Source: an uncultured Lachnospiraceae bacterium
GTDB lineage: Bacteria; Bacillota_A; Clostridia; Lachnospirales; Lachnospiraceae
Length of the DNA stretch: 64,000 nt
NCBI GenBank assembly: GCA_947564305.1
Contig: CANOBT010000002.1
Coordinates: forward strand, 1-64,000
Direction of reading: 5' to 3'
How positions within the stretch are numbered: position 1 is the stretch's first letter; every line of letters starts with the position of its first letter. This document shows, piece after piece, positions 41,367 through 52,000 of this stretch. Under the pieces are notes generated by a model. The model was not told where the DNA came from. It saw only the letters and a program-made list of their open reading frames with translations, and did not search any database. The position numbers and the translations under genes were made by a program.

Positions 41367-43829
41367 ATGGCGAAAGGACAAGTGAAAAGAGCGCAGGCAA
41401 AGGTGCCGGCCAGGGTGGAAGTCCAGGCGGATAATATGATATTTGCTCTGGATATCGGTACGCGCAGCGTTATCGGAATAGTAGGTGTTGTTGAAGAGGA
41501 TAAGGTGAACATCATCGCCATTGAAAAAGAAGAGCATACAGAACGGACAATGATTGACGGGCAGATTGAGAATATAGAAAAGGTGTCCATGCTGGCAAAA
41601 AGGGTCAAAAGGCGGTTGGAAACGAAGCTGCGTACCAGTCTGAAACGTGTCTGTGTTGCAGCGGCAGGACGTGCGCTCAGGACCAGCCGGGTGGATTATG
41701 AGATGGAGCTGCCCGGCACGCAGCTGATCAATGATGAGATCATCAACCGTCTGGAGGCTGGAGCGATCAGCAGGGCGGAGGAGCTTTTTGAAGCAGAAAA
41801 TGAAGCATTGGAAGATACCCGCCGTTTTTATCTGGTAGGGTACACGGTGTGCCAGTATTTTCTGGATGATTATCTGATATCCAGTCTGAAAGAGCACCGG
41901 GGGAAGCATATCAAAGTTGACCTGATTGCTACATTTCTGCCCAGTGAGGTGGTGGAAAGCCTGTATACGACAATGAACAAGGCCGGACTTGAAGTGGCGA
42001 GTATCACTCTGGAGCCGATTGCAGCCATCAATGCTGCGATTCCTGAGAATCTGCGCCTGCTGAATCTGGTCATGGTGGATATCGGGGCCGGGACTTCGGA
42101 CATTGCCGCATGTACTGGCGGGAGCGTGACGGGATATACGATGGCCACTGTGGCGGGAGACGAAGTCACGGAGGCGGTCATGAAAGAATTTCTGGTGGAT
42201 TTTAAGACCGCAGAGACGATGAAAGCGCAGATAGAGCAGGAAGAACAGATAAGCTTTACAGATATATTAGGTTTTCAGAGAACGATTTCCAGAGATGAGA
42301 TATTCCGGTGCATACAGAGTGTGACAAGTCTTTTGTGTGAGGAGATTTCTGAGAAAATCCTTGCCGTGAACGGCGCACCGCCATCCGCTCTGTTTCTGGC
42401 CGGAGGCGGCAGCAAGCTGGCGGGGCTGAAGGAGGGGATTACGGCTTCTCTGGAAATGGATGCGAACCGGGTTGCCATTGCAGGAAATAATTTCCGGGCA
42501 AATGCATTTTCGGATGAATATGACCTGAATAATCCGGAGTATGCTACACCGTTGGGGATTGTGATTTCTTCAGGTCTTAATCTGATCAATGACAGTTTCC
42601 GGGTGACATTAAATAATAAATCGGCGAAGCTTTTCAGAAGCGGCAGCTTTACGGTGATGAACCTGCTGATGATGAACGGATATAGTTTTCAGGATATGCT
42701 GGGGCGCCCCGGCCGTCCTGTGAGTGTGATGCTTAATGGAAAACGGAAAGTATTTTATGGCACGGCTCCGCAGCCGGCAGCGCTCTTCATTAATAAGAAG
42801 GAAGGAAAGCTTTCGGAGATTGTCCATGCCGGAGACAATATTGAGTTTGTGCCTGCGATACCCGGGGCGTCCGCCACACCATTTCTGGGAGATATTGAAG
42901 GGGCTCTGGACTGTGAGGGAATTACCCTGAACGGAGAGCAGGCGGATCTGGAGACACCGTTGAAAAATGGGGATGTCATCTGGGTCACCCTGTCAAAAGC
43001 ACAGATTGCGGAGAAAGAAAGGGAAGCCAGGGAGCAGGAAGAAGCCGCGGCAGCAGAACGTGAGGCAGCGGAGCATGAGATGGCGGAGCGTGAGACAGCA
43101 GAACAGGAGACGGTAGAACAGGAGCCCCTGGAAAGCAAAGAATCTCTGGGGAAAGAAGAAGCAGCAGAAGAGGAAATGCCGCAGGAAGACATTCGTCAGG
43201 AGAATTTGCCGCAGGATATGCCGGCAGAGCCTGCCGGGGAACAGGTGAAGACGGCAGGAACAGAAGGTACTGTTTTGGAAAAGGAACATCCGGCGGCGGA
43301 ACAGGAAACTATAGCGGCAGAGGAAAGGCTTCAGGAGGAAAGGGCAGACTTTATAAAGGAAGAAACGAAGGAAGAACCTCAGGAAGAACAGGCAGTGGAA
43401 GAATCCACAGCGAATCCACAGGCAGGGTTCACAGCGGATGAGCCGCAGAATTATCGGGAGGAAAGGGTATCTCAGGAAATGTCTCAGTTCAGATTGAATT
43501 TTGCGGCTTCAGGAGATAGCCTGCCGAAAGAACCATCTGCTGCAAGAGAGAATTCTTTTGGAAGAATGACGGGTCAGAGAGATATTTCTTTAGAAAGAAA
43601 AGCATCTGCCCGGAAAGAGACGATATTATTTCAATTAAATGGTTCTCCTATCCGTCTGCCGCGCAAGAAGGATGGTTCACCTTATTATCTGATGGATATG
43701 ATCGAGCATTCGGGAATTGATCTGAAGAATCCGAAAGGAAATGTTGTCCTGAGTGTCAACGGGGTGCCGGGGACATTTCAGCAGAGGTTGTCTGCAGGGG
43801 ATATTATACGTATTGAAGAGGAAGAATGA
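41367..43829 (+). CDS. FtsA/PilM-like actin-fold protein with beta-grasp modules
   Basis: 820 residues. Residues 25-405 have an FtsA-like actin ATPase fold: FALDIGTRSVIGIVG (phosphate 1), an SHS2/1C-like insert near 90-175, MVDIGAGTSDIA (phosphate 2) and LAGGGSKLAGL (adenosine). After it come two small domains (about 415-550) with VMLNGKRKVFYG and ITLNGEQ strands like ubiquitin/ThiS beta-grasp folds. A low-complexity Glu/Ala linker (about 550-690) follows, then a third beta-grasp-like domain (750-820). The length is about twice that of normal FtsA and the usual C-terminal amphipathic helix is missing. A role in division or envelope assembly is likely but unproven. Confidence 0.75.
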   Translation: MAKGQVKRAQAKVPARVEVQADNMIFALDIGTRSVIGIVGVVEEDKVNIIAIEKEEHTERTMIDGQIENIEKVSMLAKRVKRRLETKLRTSLKRVCVAAAGRALRTSRVDYEMELPGTQLINDEIINRLEAGAISRAEELFEAENEALEDTRRFYLVGYTVCQYFLDDYLISSLKEHRGKHIKVDLIATFLPSEVVESLYTTMNKAGLEVASITLEPIAAINAAIPENLRLLNLVMVDIGAGTSDIAACTGGSVTGYTMATVAGDEVTEAVMKEFLVDFKTAETMKAQIEQEEQISFTDILGFQRTISRDEIFRCIQSVTSLLCEEISEKILAVNGAPPSALFLAGGGSKLAGLKEGITASLEMDANRVAIAGNNFRANAFSDEYDLNNPEYATPLGIVISSGLNLINDSFRVTLNNKSAKLFRSGSFTVMNLLMMNGYSFQDMLGRPGRPVSVMLNGKRKVFYGTAPQPAALFINKKEGKLSEIVHAGDNIEFVPAIPGASATPFLGDIEGALDCEGITLNGEQADLETPLKNGDVIWVTLSKAQIAEKEREAREQEEAAAAEREAAEHEMAERETAEQETVEQEPLESKESLGKEEAAEEEMPQEDIRQENLPQDMPAEPAGEQVKTAGTEGTVLEKEHPAAEQETIAAEERLQEERADFIKEETKEEPQEEQAVEESTANPQAGFTADEPQNYREERVSQEMSQFRLNFAASGDSLPKEPSAARENSFGRMTGQRDISLERKASARKETILFQLNGSPIRLPRKKDGSPYYLMDMIEHSGIDLKNPKGNVVLSVNGVPGTFQQRLSAGDIIRIEEEE

Positions 43830-43940
43830 CAGGTTGGGGACGGCTGCAGGATGCGCCGTCCTTACCTTTTGAGACTGCTTTTCGCGCCAGGGGGAAATGG
43901 CTGTTAAAGCATGTGCAGCAAAGAAGGGACAGGTGGATCT

Positions 43941-45470
43941 ATGAAGAGGAAATATGCGGCAATAGCCTTAAGCCTTGCTTTTATGTCAGTTGGGCTGGGA
44001 GGCTGCACGGAGATAGAGTCTTTTTTGGAGGATTGGGAGAGCAGGCAGGGGGAAGAAATCCAATATCAAAAGCTTCCCTGTGCCGTTGTCTTCGGAGAAG
44101 CCGGAAATATACTGGAATCGGCAATAGAGATAGCAGGACCGGAAAATCTGGAAGAGGAACCGGTTATAGAATATTATCCTGCCGCGGCGGAATATGCCGT
44201 AGATATGGAGACAGAGGGAGAAAGCTATACATCAAGGGGGGCCAATGAAAATGCGGTGCATGTCTATGGAGAGGCGCAGGTGCTCTTGAAAAATGCACAG
44301 ATTTCCAGGACCGCCAGAGACAGTGAGGAGGAAAATCTGAGTGCATACGGCGCGGGGGCTGCCATGCTGACAACAAGCGGGACATCCTATCTGAAAAATA
44401 GTACGATCACTACGAGCGCGGACAGGAGCGCCGGGATTTTTGCTTACAGGGATGGGGCTGTATATGCCGCCGGCACAATGATCAATACCAGGAAAAATGC
44501 TTCCGAAGGGGTACGCTCAGCAGGCGGCGGAACGGTTACCGCATGGAACCTGAAAGTTGAGACGGAGGGAAAAGCGTCAGCAGCGCTCAGGAGTGACAGG
44601 CAGGGGTGTACTATCGTGGCGGACGGGGGCACTTACACGGCCAGGGGGGCAAATTCTCCGGCTGTCCACAGCGGAGGCACTATGGCAATCCGCGGCGGGA
44701 CATTGACGGCGGAACAATGGGAAGCTGTCTCCATGAAGGGAAATCAATCGCTTTATTTATATGACTGTGATGTGAGCGGCAATAAAGGGGACGATATCAG
44801 CAACGACTGCACATGGAATATCCTCATTTATGAGAGCCAATCCGGGAATCATGGGAAGGGACACAGTACTTTTGAGATGAACGGAGGGACTTTGTCAGCC
44901 AAAAACGGCGGGATGCTTTATACGACAAACGTAGAATCTGTGATTACCTTATCTAATGTGAAGATTGCTTATCCGATGGTCAATGAATTTTTCCTGAAAT
45001 GTACGGGCAATAATAATCAGAGAGAATGGGGAGAAAGAGGAGTAAATGGCGCTGTATGCCGTTTTACAGCTTCCGAACAGGATATGGAGGGAGATGTTAT
45101 CTGGGACGGCATCAGCGAGCTTGATTTTTATATGAGCGCGGGCAGTACGCTTAAGGGAGCGGTACGGAAAGATGACAGCTATGCCGGATCAGACGGTGAG
45201 GGACATTGCAATCTTTATGTCGGCGAAGGCTGCACCTGGACGGTTACAGGAGACAGCACATTGAGCCGGCTTTCCAGTCGGGGGACACTCCTTGATGATG
45301 AAGGCAATGCGGTAACGGTTGAGGGGAAAGACGGAACACTTTATATGCAGGGAACCGGAAAGTATACGGTGACAGTAGATACATATGAGGCGATGACAAA
45401 CATGTCCGGTGCGTCAGAGCCGACAACATGGATGGAACATCAGGTGGAGATTCCGCAGGAACTGCAATGA
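43941..45470 (+). CDS. lipoprotein with right-handed beta-helix
   Basis: 509 residues. MKRKYAAIALSLAFMSVGLGGC gives a lipobox Cys22. From about 85 to 300 the sequence repeats short turns (ARGANSPAVHSGGTMAIRGGTLTAE; SADRSAGIFAYRDGAVYAAGT), typical of a parallel beta-helix; the last 150 residues are also beta-rich. Such exported proteins bind or present surface carbohydrate or serve as adhesins; no catalytic residues are evident. ATG 43941 is preferred because the signal peptide begins there. It lies 111 bases after the FtsA-like gene and may share its transcript. Confidence 0.7.
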   Translation: MKRKYAAIALSLAFMSVGLGGCTEIESFLEDWESRQGEEIQYQKLPCAVVFGEAGNILESAIEIAGPENLEEEPVIEYYPAAAEYAVDMETEGESYTSRGANENAVHVYGEAQVLLKNAQISRTARDSEEENLSAYGAGAAMLTTSGTSYLKNSTITTSADRSAGIFAYRDGAVYAAGTMINTRKNASEGVRSAGGGTVTAWNLKVETEGKASAALRSDRQGCTIVADGGTYTARGANSPAVHSGGTMAIRGGTLTAEQWEAVSMKGNQSLYLYDCDVSGNKGDDISNDCTWNILIYESQSGNHGKGHSTFEMNGGTLSAKNGGMLYTTNVESVITLSNVKIAYPMVNEFFLKCTGNNNQREWGERGVNGAVCRFTASEQDMEGDVIWDGISELDFYMSAGSTLKGAVRKDDSYAGSDGEGHCNLYVGEGCTWTVTGDSTLSRLSSRGTLLDDEGNAVTVEGKDGTLYMQGTGKYTVTVDTYEAMTNMSGASEPTTWMEHQVEIPQELQ

Positions 45471-45727
45471 GAGAATAGAAAGTTCAGGGTAAATGGGATG
45501 AAAATGGGAAATAAATCATAGCATGCGATGTGTTATGAGAGCGCTGTTGTTTTCGGGAAACATGGAAGTCTTGTAGGATATTTTTGAAAATGAAGAAAAA
45601 TACCAAGATTATATTTTGAGGAAGGGAAATATAACAGTAGACTGACAGCAGTTTGTAATCCTCTTTTTTGTTGGAAATATTATATTGTATGCTATGTAAT
45701 TTAAAAGAGAGAAGCGGGAGGCGGGAT

Positions 45728-46642
45728 ATGACACTGGCACAGTTAAGATATATCATTACCATCGCAGATACAGGCTCCATGAATGAGGCGGCAAAGGCAT
45801 TGTTTATTTCACAGCCCAGTCTGTCCCAGTCGGTGAAGGAACTAGAGTCAGAAATCGGAGTGGAGTTATTGAAAAGAAGCAACCGAGGGGTGACGGTGAC
45901 CCAGGAGGGGCAGGAGTTTTTAGGCTATGCAAGGCAGGTGGTGGAGCAGTATGCGCTCATAGAGTCCCATTATATAGAAAAGAAAAATGTTAAGAAAAAA
46001 TTTAGTGTCTCTATGCAGCATTACACCTTTGCGGTCCATGCATTTGTGGAAATGGTGAAGCAGTTCGGCATGGATGAATATGAATTTGCAATCCGGGAGA
46101 CCAAAACCTACGAGGTGATTGAAGATGTAAGGAATTTTCAAAGTGAGATTGGGATTTTGTATCTGAATGACTTTAATCAGAAAGTGTTAATGAAGTTGTT
46201 TCGTGAATCGGATCTGGAATTTCATCCCCTGCTGGTATGCGGTATCTATGTATATATGTGGAAGGGACACCCCTTGGCAGGTCGGGATGAGATTTCAATT
46301 GAAGAATTAGAAGAATATCCGTGTCTTGCTTTTGAGCAGGGAAATTATAATTCCTTCTATTTTGCAGAGGAGGTGTTGAGCACCTATGCGTATAAGAGAC
46401 TGATTAAGGCGAATGACCGTGCAACGCTTTTGAATTTGATGGTGGGATTGAATGCATTTACCCTGTGCTCCGGTATTCTTTGCGAAGAGTTGAATGGGGA
46501 GGAATATTGCGCGGTTAAACTGAAATCCGACGAACAGATGACTATCGGATATTTAAAGCGCAAAGGAATCGCGCTCAGTGCGTTGGGACAGAAGTATTTG
46601 GAAGAAATCAAGAAATTTCGTGACTGCTCTGGCTATAGGTAA
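45728..46642 (+). CDS. LysR-family transcriptional regulator
   Basis: 304 residues. N-terminal winged helix (TLAQLRYIITIADTGSMNEAAKALFISQPSLSQSVKELESEIG), then a periplasmic-binding-like effector domain (about 90-300). GGGAGG precedes ATG 45728; the longer frame begins in AT-rich leader. It lies directly upstream of, and parallel to, the O-acetylhomoserine sulfhydrylase gene, so control of sulfur amino acid synthesis is plausible (compare CmbR/CysB types), although that is context only. Confidence 0.85.
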   Translation: MTLAQLRYIITIADTGSMNEAAKALFISQPSLSQSVKELESEIGVELLKRSNRGVTVTQEGQEFLGYARQVVEQYALIESHYIEKKNVKKKFSVSMQHYTFAVHAFVEMVKQFGMDEYEFAIRETKTYEVIEDVRNFQSEIGILYLNDFNQKVLMKLFRESDLEFHPLLVCGIYVYMWKGHPLAGRDEISIEELEEYPCLAFEQGNYNSFYFAEEVLSTYAYKRLIKANDRATLLNLMVGLNAFTLCSGILCEELNGEEYCAVKLKSDEQMTIGYLKRKGIALSALGQKYLEEIKKFRDCSGYR

Positions 46643-46667
46643 AACTTATAGCCAGACGTTTTTTTTA
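46629..46667 (+). terminator. terminator overlapping the LysR stop
   Basis: CTGGCTATA (46629-46637) pairs with TATAGCCAG (46647-46655), followed by ACG and eight T. Confidence 0.8.
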
Positions 46668-46672
46668 CATAT

Positions 46673-46701
46673 TAGACAGATAAAACAGCGTGTGCTATGA
46701 T
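46673..46701 (+). promoter_or_regulatory. promoter of metY
   Basis: TAGACA (46673-46678), a 17-bp spacer ending TGC and TATGAT (46696-46701). The 137-base leader to the ATG shows no S-box, T-box or other riboswitch fold that I can recognise. Confidence 0.6.
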
Positions 46702-46838
46702 AAACCCATCAAACATATAGGAATTAAATGTTTTGAGGATACGCTAATAATTCTTTTGATATTAACCAGAATTTATTAGATGTGATTTCCGCTTTTACAG
46801 GATGAAAAATCATTTTATAGAAAAAAGGAGAGAGAGTC

Positions 46839-48146
46839 ATGAGTAAGAAAACAAGAGCAGAAAGAAATTTAAAATTTGAAACATTGCAGTTACATGTAGG
46901 ACAGGAGAAAGCAGATCCTGTTACAGACGCCAGAGCAGTTCCAATCTATCAGACGTCATCCTATGTCTTTCACAACAGCGAGCATGCGGCGGCAAGATTT
47001 GGTCTGAGTGATGCGGGCAATATTTATGGAAGATTGACAAATCCTACGGAGGATGTATTTGAACAGAGAATTGCAGCACTGGAGGGCGGAGTGGCGGCTC
47101 TGGCTGTGGCATCCGGCGCAGCAGCCATCACATACACAATTGAGAACCTGGCTCAGAACGGGGACCATATTGTGTCTGCAAAAAATATTTATGGCGGCTC
47201 TTATAATTTGCTGGAGCATACGCTTCCACAGTATGGGATTACGACGACTTTTGTAGATATTTTCGATTATGCAGCGGTGGAAACAGCAATTCAGGAGAAC
47301 ACGAAAGCAATCTTTATTGAGACGTTGGGGAATCCTAATTCGGATGTGGTTGATATTGAAAAGGTGGCGGAGATTGCCCACGCACATCAGATTCCCCTTG
47401 TGATTGACAATACATTTGCAACTCCATATCTGGTGCGTCCGATTGAACACGGCGCGGATATTGTGGTACATTCTGCGACGAAGTTTATCGGCGGACACGG
47501 GACGACCATCGGCGGAGTCATCGTAGACAGCGGAAAATTCGACTGGGAGGCCAGCGGAAAGTTCCCGTCACTGACAGAACCGAATCCCAGTTATCACGGA
47601 ATCAGCTTTACAAAGGCAGTAGGCGCCGCGGCATTCGTGACAAAAATCCGTGCGATTCTGCTTCGTGATACAGGGGCAACGCTTTCTCCATTCCATGCCT
47701 TTTTCTTCCTGCAGGGACTGGAAACATTATCTCTGCGGGTAGAGCGGCATGTGGAAAATGCATTGAAGGTGGTGGAGTATTTGAATCATCATCCTCAGGT
47801 GGAAAATGTAAATCATCCATCGGTATCCTCAGACCCGGTACAGCAAGAGCTTTATAAAAAATATTTCCCCAATGGAGGCGGCTCTATATTTACATTTGAA
47901 ATTAAGGGGAATGCGCAGAAGGCGAAGGATTTCATCGACAATCTGGAATTGTTCTCTCTGCTGGCAAATGTGGCAGATGTGAAATCGTTGGTGATTCATC
48001 CGGCGTCTACTACACACTCTCAGTTGAATGAGAAGGAACTTTTGGACCAGGGAATCAAGCCGAATACCATCCGTTTGTCCATCGGTACGGAGAACATCGC
48101 GGATATCATTGAGGATTTGGAGGAGGCGTTCAAAGCAGTGGAGTAG
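46839..48146 (+). CDS. metY: O-acetylhomoserine aminocarboxypropyltransferase
   Basis: 435 residues, PLP Cys/Met-metabolism family. [15 protein letters not shown] opens the protein; [26 protein letters not shown] and the PLP lysine in [15 protein letters not shown] are diagnostic, and the length of about 430 distinguishes MetY from shorter MetB/MetC enzymes. It makes homocysteine from O-acetylhomoserine and sulfide (or cysteine from O-acetylserine) in the cytosol. AAAAAAGGAGAG precedes the ATG. Regulation by the upstream LysR protein is likely. Confidence 0.92.
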   Translation: MSKKTRAERNLKFETLQLHVGQEKADPVTDARAVPIYQTSSYVFHNSEHAAARFGLSDAGNIYGRLTNPTEDVFEQRIAALEGGVAALAVASGAAAITYTIENLAQNGDHIVSAKNIYGGSYNLLEHTLPQYGITTTFVDIFDYAAVETAIQENTKAIFIETLGNPNSDVVDIEKVAEIAHAHQIPLVIDNTFATPYLVRPIEHGADIVVHSATKFIGGHGTTIGGVIVDSGKFDWEASGKFPSLTEPNPSYHGISFTKAVGAAAFVTKIRAILLRDTGATLSPFHAFFFLQGLETLSLRVERHVENALKVVEYLNHHPQVENVNHPSVSSDPVQQELYKKYFPNGGGSIFTFEIKGNAQKAKDFIDNLELFSLLANVADVKSLVIHPASTTHSQLNEKELLDQGIKPNTIRLSIGTENIADIIEDLEEAFKAVE

Positions 48147-48240
48147 TTATAAATAGTCCGCCTTAGGATAGAATTTGTGGTCGGCAGACTGTGCATTCTA
48201 TCGGCCTTGTATCATTAATTTTGAACTTTTCGTGAAGTGG

Positions 48241-48269
48241 TTACTTTATCGATGAAAGTGTGTTATACT
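48241..48269 (+). promoter_or_regulatory. promoter of the coiled-coil repeat gene
   Basis: TTACTT (48241-48246), a 17-bp spacer ending TGT and TATACT (48264-48269). Confidence 0.6.
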
Positions 48270-48323
48270 GTAAAAAGTGATACACAGAGGTGAGGAATCC
48301 AGAGGAATGAAAGGAGGAGTGGA

Positions 48324-48893
48324 ATGCTGGATACAAGGGATTTGCAGGCAATTGCGGAATTGATTGATGCACGGGCGGTGCAGACGGAGGAATGTTTCAA
48401 TACGCGTATGGATGAGATGGAAGGTCGTGTTAATACGTGTATGAATGAGATGGAAGAGCGAGTCAATACGCGTATGAATGAGATGGAAGAGCGAGTCAAT
48501 ACGCGTATGAATGAGATGGAAGAGCGAGTCAATACGCGTATGGATGAGATGGAAGAGCGAGTCAATACGCGTATGGATGAGATGGAAGGTCGAGTCAATA
48601 CGCAGATGAAAGAGGTGGAAGGTCGTTTTAGCACGCAGATGAAAGAGATGGAAGACCGTCTGCAAGGTCTGATCGATACCCGAATAAGAGAATCTGAGGA
48701 TTTGCTGTTAGACGAGATGGAGCGGTATGACAAGAAGAACGAGAGGCAGTTTGCAGAAGTGAATCAACGTCTTACGACATTAGAGGGAATCTACCGCATG
48801 ACAAAGAATGAATCAGATACGATTGCTCTTACACTGCAATTAGTCCATAATCTAGAACAAAGGGTTACTGCTTTGGAGATGAGAGCAGGATAA
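48324..48893 (+). CDS. coiled-coil protein with hendecad repeats
   Basis: 189 residues. Residues 26-113 are eight 11-residue units of the form NTRMxEMEERV, predicted to make a long right-handed-type (hendecad) coiled coil. The flanks are also helical, ending in ERQFAEVNQRLTTLEGIYRMTK and a C-terminal heptad segment (LVHNLEQRVTALEM). It has no signal or membrane segment, so it is cytosolic. I know no function for it; related Lachnospiraceae proteins vary in repeat number. GAAAGGAGG precedes the ATG. Confidence 0.75.
   Translation: MLDTRDLQAIAELIDARAVQTEECFNTRMDEMEGRVNTCMNEMEERVNTRMNEMEERVNTRMNEMEERVNTRMDEMEERVNTRMDEMEGRVNTQMKEVEGRFSTQMKEMEDRLQGLIDTRIRESEDLLLDEMERYDKKNERQFAEVNQRLTTLEGIYRMTKNESDTIALTLQLVHNLEQRVTALEMRAG
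48399..48662 (+). repeat. 33-bp in-frame tandem repeat (8 units)
   Basis: Eight consecutive 33-base units (AATACGCGTATGAATGAGAT...) encode the hendecads. Units 2 to 6 are nearly identical at DNA level while units 7 and 8 are diverged. This implies recent expansion by slippage or unequal recombination. Confidence 0.9.
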
Positions 48894-49039
48894 AAGGGAA
48901 AAATCCGAAGGCACCGTATGAGCGGTGCCTGTTTTCTGTATTTAAAAATGGAGAAGAAACCGAATTGGATTTTTCGAAGCAGCCGCCGTTTAGAGATGTT
49001 TTTACCTGTGGAACGGTGAGTAAATGTGGGGGAAAGAAG

Positions 49040-52000
49040 ATGTCATTACAGTTTATTTTTGGAAATTCAGGAGCGGGAAAGTCTCATTATTTATATGAAC
49101 AGATTGTAAAAGAGTCTTTGGAGCATCCTGAAACGAATTATCTGGTGCTGGTGCCGGAGCAGTTTACTATGCAGACACAGAAAGATTTATGCATGGCACA
49201 TCCCCGGCATGGAATTATGAATATTGATGTTTTGAGTTTTGTGCGGCTTTCCCACCGTATATTTGAGGAGGTGGGAAAAGAGATTCACCGGGTACTGGAT
49301 GATGAGGGGAAAAACCTTATTTTGCGCAAAATAGCAGGGCAATATGAGGATGAATTAAAAGTATTGAGGGGAAATCTCAAAAAGCAGGGATATATTAGCG
49401 AAGTCAAATCTGTGATTTCCGAGTTTACGCAGTATGGAATTGGATTTGATGAGCTGGATGAATTTTTGGATACTCTGGAGCCGGAGAGCTACCTCTATTA
49501 TAAATTATCAGACATACGGAGAGTCTATGAGGGATTTGAAAACTATCTCGCAGACCAGTATATTACAAAGGAAGAGTTGTTGGATGTGTTGAGCGAGGCG
49601 GTTCCGGAGTCGGCATTATTGAAAAACAGTGTCGTGGCTCTGGATGGATTTACCGGATTTACCCCTGTACAGAATAAGCTGCTTGGAGAGTTGATGAAGG
49701 CATGCAAAAAAGTAATAGTCACGGTGGTTATGGATGAAAGGGAGAATCCTTTTAACTATTTGCACCCGTATCAGCTTTTTGCCATCAGCAAGCAAATGGT
49801 GGCAAGCCTTGTAAAGATTGCAGGGGAACAGCATACACTGGTGGATGAGCCGGTATATTTATATGGGAAACCAGTGCGGAGATTTCAGAATAATCCGGAA
49901 CTTGCGTTTCTGGAATCGGAGCTGTTCCGATATGCGGGAAGAAAGTATGCATTAACGGGAGAGGGAGGAAGCCCATATCAGACAGAGGAGCGGCGTTTGC
50001 ATCAAGGGATGGAAACATTACAGTCAGAGCCGGGAATGCAGAGAGAGGAGCAGCCGGAAATCTACCGGGCAATCACTCTCCATGCTGCTCGCAGTCCGAA
50101 GGAGGAAGCGGAATATGTTGCGGCGCAGATGCGCCGCCTTGTACGGGAGCGAGGCTGCCGGTATCGCGACATGGCGGTCATAGCTAGCGATATGAATACT
50201 TATGCGGTGCATTTGGAAAAAGCATGTGATACCTATGGAATTCCGGTGTTTATGGACCATAAGAAAAGTATCCTGCTAAATGCATTTGTAGAATATGTGA
50301 GAAGCCTGCTGGCCATGGTGGATGAGAATTTTACCTATGAGAGTGTATTCCGTTTCCTGCGGACCGGGATGTCCGGATTTACGAGGGATGAGATCGACAG
50401 GCTGGAAAATTATGTGATTGCACTGGGACTGAAAGGCTATAAAAAGTGGCAGTCTCCGTGGGTGCGCCTGGTACGCGGATGCAGTGAGGAGGAACTGGAA
50501 GAACTGAATCGGCTTCGGGTAAGGTTTGTGGAAAAATTGGACGGGCTGCTTTTTATCTTGAGGAAGCGGACCAAGACGGTGGAAGATATTTCTCTGGCAG
50601 TGTATGAATTTTTTGTACAGGAGCGGATGCAGGAACAGATTCGAAAGCTGGAATTAAAGTTTCAGGAAAATGGAGAGCTTGCTCTGGCAAAGGAATACTC
50701 TCAGATTTACCGGATTGTGATTGAATTGTTTGATAAATTTGTGGAGCTTTTGGGAGAAGAGAGGGTTTCTTTGCAGGAATACTGCGAGCTTTTGGATGCA
50801 GGACTGCAGGAGGCTAAAGTCGGGGTGATTCCGCCGAGTCTGGACCAGGTGGTCATCGGTGATGTAGAGAGAACCAGGCTGAATAACCTGAAGGTCCTGT
50901 TTTTCGTGGGGGCCAATGATACCTTCCTTCCGGGAAATCTGGGGCAGGGAGGTCTGCTCTCGGAGCGGGACCGGGAGAAATTTGCCAGACAGAAGCTGTC
51001 ACTTTCACCGGGAGCAAAGGAAAAAACGTATATCCAGAAATTTTATTTGTATATGAATTTGACAAAACCTTCGGAAATGCTGTATTTGTCATTCAGCAAA
51101 GTGTCATCTGACGGAAAGACTCTGCGTCCTGCCTATCTGGTGCAGGATATCCGGCGATTGTTTCCTGATATTCAGGTTCAGGAAGATAAGGGGACTCTGC
51201 TAGAGCAGGAGGTGACATGGAACACAGGAGCCATGCATCTGGCAAAGGGGCTGCGTAACCGGCGGCAAGGATTGAGTTCGGAGTGGAAGGAGCTGTTTTC
51301 CTGGTATCAACGGCAGGAAAAGGATGCCGGATTGAATCGGCTCATGGAGGCCGCGTTTTACAGGAAGGAGCCGGACCGCCTGACAAAAAGGGCAGCGGAT
51401 ACGTTGTTTGGGGATATTTCCCGGGCTAGTGTAACGCGACTGGAACAGTTTGCATCCTGCGCGTATGCTCATTTTCTGACTTACGGTCTTCGGCTTTCGG
51501 AACGGGAAGAATACAGATTTGAGTCCCTGGATTTGGGAAATATCGCACATCAGTCGATGGAGCGATTTGCCAGGAAAGCAGACGAATATCAGGCGGATTG
51601 GTCCGAATTGACAGAAGAACTTCGGGGCGAGCTGGTGGAGAAAAGCGTGGAAGAAAGCATCGAGAACTATGGCAATACAGTGCTGTACAGCTCCGCGCGA
51701 AATGAGTATATGGTGACTCGTATCAAGAACTTGATTCAGCGTTCGGTCTGGGCGCTTACAAAGCAGATGGAGCAGGGGGATTTCCGGCCGCGCGGCTATG
51801 AACTGAAGTTTGGCAGCGGAAAGATTGACAGGCTGGATACCTATGAGGATGAGCAGCATATCTATGTGAAGGTGACGGATTATAAGACGGGAATGAAGAG
51901 TTTTGATATTACAGCCTTTTATCATGGGCTTCAGATGCAGCTTCCCGTATACCTGAATGCAGCTATGGAGTTGGAAAAGCAGAAATCCTCCGCACATCCG

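Noticed and set aside
46702..46838. SAM riboswitch upstream of metY
   Set aside because: The leader is AT-rich and shows neither the S-box core motifs nor a terminator/antiterminator pair before the start codon.
48399..48662. possible CRISPR array
   Set aside because: The repeats are contiguous 33-bp in-frame coding units without unique spacers and no cas genes are near.
48246..48733. two overlapping antisense frames with FHLIHTRIDS-like repeats
   Set aside because: They exist only because the sense gene is a 33-bp repeat whose complement lacks stops; no start signals.
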